From JBDSLU01 sp039916225 (GTDB lineage Bacteria > Acidobacteriota > Vicinamibacteria > Vicinamibacterales > Vicinamibacteraceae), in the NCBI GenBank assembly GCA_039916225.1, contig JBDSLU010000486.1:1-14121 (forward strand): a DNA stretch of 14,121 bases, written 5' to 3'. The position numbers were made by a program, and so were the translations under genes. This document shows positions 1 through 7,140 of this stretch, piece by piece. The notes beneath the pieces are model-generated. The model searched no databases. It saw nothing but the letters and a program-made list of their open reading frames with translations, and was not told the DNA's origin. Positions within the stretch are counted from its first letter, which is position 1. Each line of letters starts with the position of its first letter.

Positions 1-265
1 TGGCGGACGGCAGCTGCGCGTCAGGCGTCGACGTGCGGACGGTGATGTAGCCGGTGCCCGTCTTCACCGGCAGGATGAAGTTTCCGTCGAACGTGGCCCC
101 CGCCTGCACTTCGACGACCTGCCCCGGTTGCGCCTGGTTCAGCGCGGCCTGGAGGCTGCCGCCCGCGGCGACGACGATGGTCGACGTCGTCTGGCCGGCC
201 GCGCCGCTGGCACTCACCGCAAGGATCGCCACGACGATGGCGACCCGAAGTCCTTGGTAATTCAT
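1..265 (-). CDS. Secreted right-handed beta-helix protein, N-terminal part (runs off window edge)
   Basis: Translating the minus strand from the ATG at 265 gives 88 residues open to the window edge, so only the N-terminus is present. It starts with a Sec-type signal peptide: MNYQGLR, a hydrophobic stretch of about 14 residues (VAIVVAILAVSASG), then small residues AAG before Gln25, the likely cleavage region. The mature start has a run of the type G-G-S-L-Q-A-A-L-N-Q-A-Q-P-G-Q-V-V-E-V, then a G-A-T-F-x-G-N-F-I-L-P-V-K pattern. In my knowledge this opens parallel beta-helix (pectate-lyase-like or copper-binding NosD-like) secreted proteins. Catalytic or substrate residues would lie beyond the edge, so enzyme or adhesin cannot be decided. 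The Shine-Dalgarno is weak (GGAAA about 8 nt upstream). It is transcribed divergently from the aldo/keto reductase gene. Confidence 0.72.
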   Translation of the reverse strand, partial: MNYQGLRVAIVVAILAVSASGAAGQTTSTIVVAAGGSLQAALNQAQPGQVVEVQAGATFDGNFILPVKTGTGYITVRTSTPDAQLPSA

Positions 266-420
266 GCACTGATTTCCATTTCCAGACGACCGGTCCGCAC
301 CCCGCGATGTTGTCCGACGTGGGTGGCCGCTCGCCCTCTCGAGGCACTTCGCCCGGAGGTGCTATCGGGCTTCGAGGAGCAAGGCATCAACGGATTTCGC
401 GTGTGCGAAATTGGCTGTTG

Positions 421-439
421 TGTGCGAGAAAACCGCACA
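421..439. repeat. Short inverted repeat TGTGCG-N7-CGCACA
   Basis: TGTGCG (421-426) and CGCACA (434-439) are perfect complements around the 7-nt A-rich centre AGAAAAC. The left arm belongs to a second occurrence of GTGTGCGA, also found at 401-408, so the octamer is repeated 19 bp apart, about two helical turns. This geometry suits a dimeric regulator operator in the divergent region, but a 6-bp arm also arises by chance in GC-rich DNA. Confidence 0.25.
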
Positions 440-558
440 GCACCCTCACCAACTTCGCGCCGATGGATCGTCCGGCCAGCCTGAGTTCGGCAAGGAGGCC
501 AGCCGGAAGCCAAGCCCGACTCTGCTGACGATCGCGCTCCCACGTCGGTGCGAGGTGC

Positions 559-567
559 TGTTACCAT
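559..567 (+). promoter_or_regulatory. Possible extended -10 promoter for the aldo/keto reductase gene
   Basis: The sequence TG-T-TACCAT matches the extended -10 form (TGn followed by TAnnnT). It would start transcription near 574, leaving a leader of about 26 nt that includes GGAGG at 586-590. No good -35 hexamer is seen at the right spacing, which is tolerated by extended -10 promoters. The match is short, so confidence is low. Confidence 0.3.
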
Positions 568-599
568 TTCGCCCTTCTCGGATGCGGAGGACCACTGCC

Positions 600-1490
600 A
601 TGCCACCTTGCAGTCGACGCACGCGACGCGAATTCCTCAAGACCGGCTTGGCCGCGGGAACGCTGGCCATGTCCGGCGCCCTTCCGCTCGCCGCGCAGCG
701 CGGGAAGGCGACCGATCTGGTCACGCTCGGCCGGTCGGGCGTCAAGGTCACCCGGCTGGCGTTCGGCACCGGCAGCTTCAGCGGCCGGGTGCAGCGCGAG
801 CTCGGGCAGGACGCGTTCACGCGGCTGGTGCGACACGCCTACGACAACGGCATCCGCTTCTTCGAAACGGCCGAGTCGTACGGCGAGATGCACAAGATGC
901 TCGGCGTCGCCCTGAAGGGCATCCCGCGCGACACGTACCAGATCATGACGAAGGTCACGACCAAGGAGGGCGTCGATCCGCAGAAGAAGTTCGACGAGCT
1001 TCGGACGCTCGCCAATACCGAGTACTTCGACATCATGCTGCTGCACTGGCAGCACACGGCGACCTGGCCGGTCGACACCGCCCGCTGGCAGGACGCGATC
1101 CTCGAGGTCCAGTCACGCAAGGTCGTGCTCAGCCATGGCGCCTCGATGCACGGCCTCCCGGCCCTGCGCAAGGCTCCCGGTAACGACTGGCTCCAGATCG
1201 CGATGATTCGCGTGAACCACATCGGCAAGGCCATGGACGCCGAGGACTACAACACCGAGGGGCTCGGCAACGTGCCGGAAGTGGTCACCCGGGTCCAGGA
1301 GGTCCGCAAGCGGGGCATGGGCGTCATCTCCATGAAGTTGGCGGGCGAAGGCACGTTCGATCGCGAGGACCGGCGCAAGGCGATGCGGTTCGCGTTCCGC
1401 AATGCCGGTGTCGACTGCGTCACCGTCGGCTACAAGGCCCCGGCCGAGATCGACGAAGCGATCGAGAACCTCAATCTCGCGCTCGCCTAG
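600..1490 (+). CDS. Tat-exported aldo/keto reductase
   Basis: This 296-aa protein is predicted to be an NAD(P)H-dependent aldo/keto reductase exported through the Tat pathway. The N-terminus carries a textbook twin-arginine motif, T8-R-R-E-F-L-K14, then a hydrophobic stretch and A-L-P-L-A-A-Q (27-33) as a likely cleavage region. The (beta/alpha)8 signature follows: FFETAESYG at 87-95 with catalytic Tyr94, IMTKV with Lys118, and LLHWQH with His149. The Asp usually found in F-D-T-A is Glu89 here. The barrel ends early, without the long C-terminal loop of larger reductases. The ATG at 600 is chosen over the in-frame one at 582 because GGAGG (586-590) lies 9 nt upstream and the Tat motif then sits at the very start. 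The M28 peptidase gene follows after 54 bp, probably in one transcript. Substrate is unknown. Confidence 0.88.
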   Translation: MPPCSRRTRREFLKTGLAAGTLAMSGALPLAAQRGKATDLVTLGRSGVKVTRLAFGTGSFSGRVQRELGQDAFTRLVRHAYDNGIRFFETAESYGEMHKMLGVALKGIPRDTYQIMTKVTTKEGVDPQKKFDELRTLANTEYFDIMLLHWQHTATWPVDTARWQDAILEVQSRKVVLSHGASMHGLPALRKAPGNDWLQIAMIRVNHIGKAMDAEDYNTEGLGNVPEVVTRVQEVRKRGMGVISMKLAGEGTFDREDRRKAMRFAFRNAGVDCVTVGYKAPAEIDEAIENLNLALA

Positions 1491-1544
1491 CGGCGAATGC
1501 GTGGCGCGCCAGGAGGCATGGCTATCGCGCAGGAGACCGCTCGT

Positions 1545-3128
1545 GTGTGGACGCGATGCCTCGCGGCGGTGGTCGTGGCGTGTGCCCTTGCGCCGTCCCT
1601 GGCCCAGCAGGGCGCGCCTGAGGTCAGCCGCGAGCGCCTGCGCGCTGATCTCGATTTCCTGACCTCGGCGCCGCTCGAGGGGCGAGCCAGTCTGACGCCT
1701 GGGGCCGCGGCCGCGGCGCGGTTCATCGCCGGCGAGTTCGCGAAGTCGGGTCTGCGGCCGGCTAGCGCTGACTCCTACCTCCAGCCGTTCGACCTGCAGC
1801 GACTGCGCCTGGACCGCGATCGGGCCGTGGTTGCGGTGCGTCACTCTGGCGAGGACGCGCGATTCACGCCGCTGGCCGTGGCCTTTCCGGATCCCGCGGC
1901 CAGGATCGACCTTGCGCTCGACGTCGTCTTCGCCGGCTACGGCATCACCGCTCCGGAGTTCGGCTACGACGACTACGCCGGCGTTGACGTGCGAGGCAAG
2001 GCGGTCCTGGTCTTCGATCACGAGCCGCGCGAGAACGATCCCGACGCGCCGTTTCACGGCACCGGCTTCACCCTGCACGCGAACGCCTGGCAGAAGACGG
2101 CGACGGCCCAACGGCACGGTGCCGCCGCGGTGCTGGTGGTCACCGAGCCGGTCAACGCCCATCGCACGATGCCGCGTGCTTCGGGTCGCGCCAACGCCCC
2201 GCCCCAGGCCCTCGTGCACGGCGAGTTGCGCATTCCCCGCATCTCGATTCCTCCCGAGGCAGCCGTTGCGCTGCTGAAGGGGACCGGACAGACCCCCGTT
2301 GACCTGCAGCGGAGCATCGACGGTTCGATGCGACCGGCCTCCCGCCTGTTGAAGGACGTCACCGTCCGGATCGAAGCGGTCAACGATGGCGGGCCAGTCC
2401 AGACGTCATGGAACGTCGCCGGGCTGCTCCCTGGTGGCGACCCGCGGCTGGGTGACGAGACGATCCTGGTGACGTCGCACTACGACCACCTCGGCATACA
2501 GGACGGCGCGCTCTACCCGGGTGCCAACGACAACGGGTCGGGAACCGTGGCGATGCTGGAGGTGGCGCGCCTGCTCGCCGGCGCGCGTCTCGCCCGCAGC
2601 GTCCTTTTCGTGTCATTCGGGTCGGAAGAGCAGCTGATGCTCGGCTCGTATCACTACGTGGCCAGGCCGCTGCGCCCGCTGTCGACCACGCGGGCCGTGC
2701 TCAACCTCGACATGATCGGTCGCCGCGAAGAGCACACGCCGGAGAGCGCGGGCGGCTACCAGATCACCGCCGGCCGCTCCGATCAGCTGAACATGGTCGG
2801 CGCGGTCTACAGCCCGGATCTGGCGAGCCTCCTGCGGCGCGAAGCCGGCGGGGCCGCCGGGCTGACGCTCAGCGACAAGTTCGACCGCGACTCGTCGATG
2901 CGGGCGCTGTTCCGCTGCGACCACCTGCCGTTCCTGCAGAAGGGGATCCCGGCGATCTGGCTGTTCGGCGGCTTTCACCCCGGCTATCACGAGCCCGTGG
3001 ACACCGTCGACCGCATCGACTTCGACAAGATGGCGCGCACCGTCCGCCTGACCGTGGACGCCGTGCGTGCGCTCGCCTCCACCCCCGCGCCGCCGCGGTT
3101 TCGCTACCCTGCGTCCGACGGAAGGTAG
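1545..3128 (+). CDS. Secreted M28 family zinc metallopeptidase with PA domain
   Basis: This predicted secreted di-zinc aminopeptidase or carboxypeptidase of family M28 has 527 aa from the GTG at 1545. That start has AGGAG (1531-1535) 9 nt upstream and begins directly with a signal peptide (WTR, then a hydrophobic stretch ending A-P-S-L-A before QQ). In-frame ATGs at 1497 and 1518 also exist; the one at 1518 has AGGAGG only one base away, too close. A PA (protease-associated) domain spans about residues 120-205. The M28 catalytic domain follows with all expected ligands: SHYDHLG (His312, Asp314), GANDNGSG (Asp329), GSEEQ (Glu361/Glu362), NLDMIG (Asp389) and YHEPVDT (His482). It should be catalytically competent in the periplasm or outside, releasing amino acids from peptides. 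The substrate cannot be read from sequence. Confidence 0.9.
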   Translation: MWTRCLAAVVVACALAPSLAQQGAPEVSRERLRADLDFLTSAPLEGRASLTPGAAAAARFIAGEFAKSGLRPASADSYLQPFDLQRLRLDRDRAVVAVRHSGEDARFTPLAVAFPDPAARIDLALDVVFAGYGITAPEFGYDDYAGVDVRGKAVLVFDHEPRENDPDAPFHGTGFTLHANAWQKTATAQRHGAAAVLVVTEPVNAHRTMPRASGRANAPPQALVHGELRIPRISIPPEAAVALLKGTGQTPVDLQRSIDGSMRPASRLLKDVTVRIEAVNDGGPVQTSWNVAGLLPGGDPRLGDETILVTSHYDHLGIQDGALYPGANDNGSGTVAMLEVARLLAGARLARSVLFVSFGSEEQLMLGSYHYVARPLRPLSTTRAVLNLDMIGRREEHTPESAGGYQITAGRSDQLNMVGAVYSPDLASLLRREAGGAAGLTLSDKFDRDSSMRALFRCDHLPFLQKGIPAIWLFGGFHPGYHEPVDTVDRIDFDKMARTVRLTVDAVRALASTPAPPRFRYPASDGR

Positions 3129-3155
3129 CCGAGCGCAGTTTCTCGCGGAGGTCAG

Positions 3156-4388
3156 ATGCGTTGGTTTCCAGTCGGTGTCCTTGGCGTGCACGCCCTCATT
3201 CACCTGATGGGTGTGTTCAAAGCCTTCGGATACGCCGAGCTTGCTCAGCTCACGCAGCCCATCTCGCGAGCGTCGGGCATCGGGTGGCTGGTGACGGCCG
3301 GCCTCGTGGCGACGACCGCCACGATGCTTGGCGCCGGTTCTCGAAGCTATTGGGTGGTCGGCGCCGTGGCGCTGGTGGTGTCGCAGGTGGTCATCGTATC
3401 GGCCTGGCGCGACGCGTGGGCCGGGACCGCCGCAAACGTCCTCCTGCTGCTGGTGGTGGCGCATGGGTTGCTCACCGAAGGCCCGTGGAGCTTCCACGAG
3501 CAGTACATCCGGGAGGCGGGCGCGGGCTTGGCACGCACGACGACGCTTCCCGTCGTCACGGAAGGCGACCTGGCTGCGCTTCCGGAACCCGTGCGGCGAT
3601 ACCTCCGCCTGACCCGAACCGTTGGGCAGCCGCGCGTGCAGAGCTATCGCTTGCGTTTCCGGGGCCGTATTCGCAGCGCGCCCGACTCGCGCTGGATGCC
3701 CTTCGAGGCGGAGCAGCAGAGTTTCGCCGACCAGCCGACGCGACTGTTCCTGATGCGGGCGCGCATGTTTGGGGTGCCCGTGGAAGCGTTCCACCGATCG
3801 GTCGGTGGACGCGCGACCATGCAAGTGACGATCGCGGGCGTCGTGCCTGTCGAGGACGCCCGTGGCGACGAGATGAATCGGGCTGAGACCGTCACGCTCT
3901 TCAACGACATGTGCCTGCTGGCCCCTGGCACCCTCATCGATCGGCGCATTACCTGGCAACCGGTCGACGCCACCACCGCGCGGGCTCGCTTCACCTACGG
4001 CGGCCAGACCATTGGCGCCACGCTGTTCTTCAACAGCACGGGCGAACTCGTCAACTTCGTCTCGGATGACCGGTCGCGCTCGGATCCCGAAGGCACGTTC
4101 ACGGCCCACCGATTCTCCACACCCGTCCGCGACTATCGCGACTTCGGCGCTGTCCGGCTGATGTCGTTCGGCGAAGCGCGTTGGCTGCTACCCGACGGCG
4201 AGTTCACTTATGGCGAGTTCCACCTCGTCGAGATCGCCTACAACACCGGCGATAGCCTCACCGGTCTGCCGACCACGTCGGGACCGATCGAGAGAGCCGT
4301 CCCGCCAGGAGCGTCCGGGCGCCCAGCGAGTGCCCGAGCCCGGCCGACCGGGACCCTGGCCACGCATTCGTCGAGTCGGATCCGATGA
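3156..4388 (+). CDS. DUF6544-like membrane protein
   Basis: A 410-aa protein of unknown function. The ATG at 3156 has GGAGG (3147-3151) upstream. Four hydrophobic segments can be seen at about residues 4-22, 43-60, 65-83 and 90-106. A soluble region follows, with the pattern L-P-E-P-V-R-R-Y-L-R (142-151), then G-Q-P-R-V...R-F-R-G-R and W-M-P-F-E-A-E-Q-Q (180-188), ending near E-I-A-Y-N (359-363). From memory this matches the family called DUF6544 (earlier DUF6920), which has no established role. Residues 364-410 are a Gly/Pro/Ser/Arg-rich tail with no family likeness, perhaps disordered or gained by loss of an earlier stop. The gene begins 27 bp after the M28 gene and its TGA overlaps the next gene's ATG. 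Confidence 0.75.
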   Translation: MRWFPVGVLGVHALIHLMGVFKAFGYAELAQLTQPISRASGIGWLVTAGLVATTATMLGAGSRSYWVVGAVALVVSQVVIVSAWRDAWAGTAANVLLLLVVAHGLLTEGPWSFHEQYIREAGAGLARTTTLPVVTEGDLAALPEPVRRYLRLTRTVGQPRVQSYRLRFRGRIRSAPDSRWMPFEAEQQSFADQPTRLFLMRARMFGVPVEAFHRSVGGRATMQVTIAGVVPVEDARGDEMNRAETVTLFNDMCLLAPGTLIDRRITWQPVDATTARARFTYGGQTIGATLFFNSTGELVNFVSDDRSRSDPEGTFTAHRFSTPVRDYRDFGAVRLMSFGEARWLLPDGEFTYGEFHLVEIAYNTGDSLTGLPTTSGPIERAVPPGASGRPASARARPTGTLATHSSSRIR

Positions 4389-4750
4389 CGCCAGGGGTGA
4401 TGCCGGTGCTCCCGGAACGAAGCCCCGCGCTCATCCGGATCAAACTGCTGCACACGGCCGTCTGGTTCGTCGTCGCGGCCTGCATCGTCGCGATTCCCAT
4501 CGCAGGTGCGCGAGGCCAGTACGCGTGGGCTGCGGCCATGACCGGCGTGGTGCTGACCGAGTGCATCGTCCTCGCGGCGAATCAGGGCCGGTGTCCGTTG
4601 ACTGGCCTGGCGGCCCGCTATACCGAGCAGCGCGCCGCCAATTTCGACATCTACCTGCCACTGTGGCTGGCGCGCCGCAACAAGCCCATCTTCGGCACAT
4701 TGTTCGTCGCCGGAGGACTGTTCGTCCTGGCGCGATGGTTTACCAGGTGA
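4385..4750 (+). CDS. Small membrane protein with CPLT motif
   Basis: A 121-aa protein with about three hydrophobic segments (roughly 21-40, 46-66 and 102-118). Between the second and third lies N-Q-G-R-C-P-L-T-G-L-A (66-76), followed by N-F-D-I-Y-L-P-L-W-L-A-R (86-97). The CPLT motif after a transmembrane helix recalls small DUF2784-type membrane proteins, but the rest differs, so I do not assign that family. Translation probably depends on coupling: ATG (4385) overlaps the upstream TGA as ATGA and no good Shine-Dalgarno is visible. This suggests that it is made together with the DUF6544-like protein and may partner it in the membrane. Function is unknown. Confidence 0.68.
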   Translation: MTPGVMPVLPERSPALIRIKLLHTAVWFVVAACIVAIPIAGARGQYAWAAAMTGVVLTECIVLAANQGRCPLTGLAARYTEQRAANFDIYLPLWLARRNKPIFGTLFVAGGLFVLARWFTR

Positions 4751-4831
4751 TGGAACACCATCCGTGTGGGCCAAACAGGGCAGAGTCGCGTTTCGCGCCG
4801 GGGACCGGGTCCTGCCTCCCCCGATCCGCAG

Positions 4832-4860
4832 TTGACCACCCACCGGGCGGACGCTACGCT
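4832..4860 (+). promoter_or_regulatory. Predicted sigma70-type promoter of the caspase cassette
   Basis: TTGACC (4832-4837) matches five of six bases of the -35 consensus. It is separated by exactly 17 bp from TACGCT (4855-4860), which keeps the key TA and final T of the -10 element. Transcription would start near 4866-4868, only about 14 nt before the GTG at 4881, just enough to include GGAGGA (4870-4875). The position in the 130-bp gap after the upstream membrane genes implies that the cassette has its own promoter. Confidence 0.55.
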
Positions 4861-4880
4861 CGCCTCGGCGGAGGAACCCT

Positions 4881-7133
4881 GTGACGAGCCGCAAGGCACT
4901 TTTGATCGGCGCCGCCGAATACGGAGAAGGCTTTGCCCGGCTTCCGGCAGTGCGCAACGACGTGCGGACGCTGGCCGAGGCCTTGGCCGCCGCCGGGTAT
5001 GAGACCGAGGTCTGCAGCGACGACGTGGTGTCCAACGCGGGTCAGCTCGATTCCGCGATGCGCAGCTTCTGCCGCTCCGGCACGGCCGACGATGTCAGGC
5101 TCATTTACTTCAGCGGCCACGGCATGCGCCTGGAAGGAGCCGACTGGCTTGTGCCGGCTGGCACCAACCGGCGCGACGCCCTCGACAGCCAGCAGCGCCG
5201 CGTCTCGACCGACCTGAGCACGACGGTCGCCGATTCCGCCGTCGGCCTCGTGGTCTTCGTCGTCGATGCCTGCCGCGACCCGAGCGATGCCCCGGTGGCG
5301 AAGGGCGCGGCCGGCTTTTGGGCCGACCTCAAGCGGCCCGCAGAGGTGCGCTTCGTCCGCTTCCTCGGCTGCGCCCCCGACGAGGTCTGCCAGGTGATTG
5401 GCTCCGCCGCGGATGGGAGCGCGGTCAGCGTGTTCACCGCGGCGCTCGCCGGCGCGCTGACGGAACAGGGATGCGCCAGCCTCGAGGCGGTACGCGGCGA
5501 GGTCGAAAGGCGTTGCGCGGCCACCCTGGCCGCCAATCCGCAGCTGCGATCGCAAACGCCGCTTCTGAACTACGGCGAGCTGTCGAGCGCCAAGACCGCC
5601 GTGCTGCAACGGCCGATCTTCGACCCGGTCGGCCCGCATGCGCTGGCCTCGGTGTGGGAGAAGTTCGAGCCGAACAAGCTGCACTGCCTGGTGCTGACCT
5701 CCGAGTACGAGGCCGAGAAGGCGCCGAGTTGGGGCCTGCTGGAACTCGTCAATGACGCGCTCTCCGGCGAGACAGGCGACCGCATCTGGAACACCTTCCG
5801 CGCCGCGTGGGGTGGCCTCGTGCTGACGGGCGGAACCCAGCGTTCGCTGCCGCTGGCCTTCAGCGCCGAGGCCTCGGTGCAGGCGTCGTTCTCGGTGCTC
5901 GAGGCGTTCGCCAGCTGGGAGACGCTGGAGCGCGCGGTGCGCGCGGTCGTCGAAGCCGACCTCGTCGTGTTCGACGTGACCGGCTTCGAGCCCGGGGTGA
6001 TGGTCCTGCTGGGCATCCGCGCGGCGTGTCGGCGCTCGATGACGATCTGCAGCCACGGCGCCGGCTGGCGCGAGGGGAAGCCGCTCGAGCTGCCCTTCAA
6101 CCTGCAGGATCTGAACATCAACTCGCACACCCCGCGCGAGACCCGCATCGGCGCCGACCCAGTCGTCGAGCGCTTCGTGCAGCGGGTGGAGATCGGCTTC
6201 CGCCAGCTCGCCCGGCACCCTGCCTACCTCGATCTACCAGGCTACGACGAGTTGCGCCAGCTCGGTTCGGATTACGAGGCCTCGAAGACCATCGACGTCG
6301 GCGAACGCGTGCTGGTGTTGTGCTCGTTCCGCGAATCGTTCTTCGAACACTGGCAATACCTGCAGGCCGGCCTGAAGGCCCAGTTGTGGCGACGCAACCA
6401 GATACGCCCGGAGATCGAACGCATCATCGACTACGGCACACCGCAACTCGTGCGCCAAGGCCTGTACGAGCAGGTCCGCCGCGGCGCCGCTTGCGTGGTC
6501 GACTGGTCGGAGTTGCGTGCCTCGGTCTTCCTCGAGCTCGGCGCGCGGCTGGCGGTCAGCGAGTGGGGCGCCGTGCAGATGATCGACGAGCAGTGGCTGC
6601 CGGGTGCGAAGAACGCCAGCTCGCTGGCGCAGCTGGCGCGCATCGCCCGCCTGTTCGAACCGATCCCGTACTCGCTGCGCAGCAAGGCGACTGGCGCGTT
6701 CGAGAAGGCGGCGAGCGCGCTGCTCGATCGCAACCCGGGCGCCGACTCCGACGCGCCGTACAACCGCGTGCACCGCGCCCTGCTGCCGATCGTCGGCGGC
6801 GTGCAGCAGGCCGCGCTGCCGGTGGCCGAAGACCTGCGGCGCCGCGCCGACGCACTGCACCACCCGGGGCAGGCCCGCAAGGGCGCGCCGCAGGCCCTGT
6901 TCTTCGGCAATCGCGCGACCAAGGTCGACAACGAACGCGCCGCCCTCGAGATGCGCATTGCGGCCTGGCTCTACCTCGAACATCGCATCGGCCCGACCCG
7001 GCGGCACGCCGACCCGGCGCTGCAGGCGCTGTACCGCGAGGTCGGCACCGCGGCGCTCGGCGCACTGTACGAACTCGACGATGAGGCCTCTTTTGCGTTG
7101 GCCGAGCTGATCGAGAAGCAGATCGACCTGTAA
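4881..7133 (+). CDS. Caspase-like (C14) protease fused to two NDT/TIR-like nucleotide-binding modules
   Basis: A 750-aa multidomain cytoplasmic protein with no signal peptide or membrane helix. It starts at GTG 4881, with GGAGGA (4870-4875) 5 nt upstream. Residues 3-240 are a caspase-fold (peptidase C14) domain: KALLIG first strand, IYFSGHG with catalytic His80, and VFVVDACRD with catalytic Cys131. Residues about 264-445 look like a nucleoside-deoxyribosyltransferase/TIR-like module: ADLVVFDVTGFEPGVMVLLG (359-378), then E-L-P-F-N-L-Q-D-L (403-411), like the P-F-D-L motif in such proteins. Residues about 474-570 form a second module: RVLVLCSF, then VVDWSELRASVFLELG (539-554). The Glu of the ELG motif is present in the second (Glu552) but replaced by Leu376 in the first. 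Residues 575-750 appear helical, with no family recognised. It heads an operon with the TPR and hydrolase genes. I infer a ligand-sensing protease of a conflict system; no substrate is known. Confidence 0.85.
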   Translation: MTSRKALLIGAAEYGEGFARLPAVRNDVRTLAEALAAAGYETEVCSDDVVSNAGQLDSAMRSFCRSGTADDVRLIYFSGHGMRLEGADWLVPAGTNRRDALDSQQRRVSTDLSTTVADSAVGLVVFVVDACRDPSDAPVAKGAAGFWADLKRPAEVRFVRFLGCAPDEVCQVIGSAADGSAVSVFTAALAGALTEQGCASLEAVRGEVERRCAATLAANPQLRSQTPLLNYGELSSAKTAVLQRPIFDPVGPHALASVWEKFEPNKLHCLVLTSEYEAEKAPSWGLLELVNDALSGETGDRIWNTFRAAWGGLVLTGGTQRSLPLAFSAEASVQASFSVLEAFASWETLERAVRAVVEADLVVFDVTGFEPGVMVLLGIRAACRRSMTICSHGAGWREGKPLELPFNLQDLNINSHTPRETRIGADPVVERFVQRVEIGFRQLARHPAYLDLPGYDELRQLGSDYEASKTIDVGERVLVLCSFRESFFEHWQYLQAGLKAQLWRRNQIRPEIERIIDYGTPQLVRQGLYEQVRRGAACVVDWSELRASVFLELGARLAVSEWGAVQMIDEQWLPGAKNASSLAQLARIARLFEPIPYSLRSKATGAFEKAASALLDRNPGADSDAPYNRVHRALLPIVGGVQQAALPVAEDLRRRADALHHPGQARKGAPQALFFGNRATKVDNERAALEMRIAAWLYLEHRIGPTRRHADPALQALYREVGTAALGALYELDDEASFALAELIEKQIDL

Positions 7134-7140
7134 ACAGCCC

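Larger units (their letters stand above)
266..599. other. Divergent intergenic region (334 bp)
   Basis: This stretch separates the minus-strand beta-helix gene from the plus-strand reductase gene, so it should carry promoters for both. Open frames cross it, but none has a convincing start or protein-like composition. It holds an extended -10-like element near the reductase gene (559-567), a small inverted repeat (421-439) and a repeated octamer GTGTGCGA (401-408 and 420-427). I see no tRNA, riboswitch or terminator with a U-tract. Confidence 0.6.

Noticed and set aside
21..347. A 108-aa minus-strand frame covering the left edge
   Set aside because: It is out of frame with the beta-helix protein, whose signal peptide and domain start are clear, and it is Arg/Gly-rich without features.
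1511..1520. AGGAGG with ATG at 1518 as the start of the M28 peptidase
   Set aside because: Only one base separates the Shine-Dalgarno from the ATG. The GTG at 1545 has AGGAG at a 9-nt spacing and opens directly with a signal peptide.
4800..4821. GGGGA/TCCCC hairpin after the small membrane protein gene as a terminator
   Set aside because: The stem is only 5 bp with a 12-nt loop and no U-tract follows; likely chance in GC-rich sequence.
4854..6218. A 454-aa open frame on the minus strand opposite the caspase gene
   Set aside because: It is antisense to a gene with clear caspase motifs, has Arg/Gly/Ala-rich composition without domains, and arises from high-GC codon bias.
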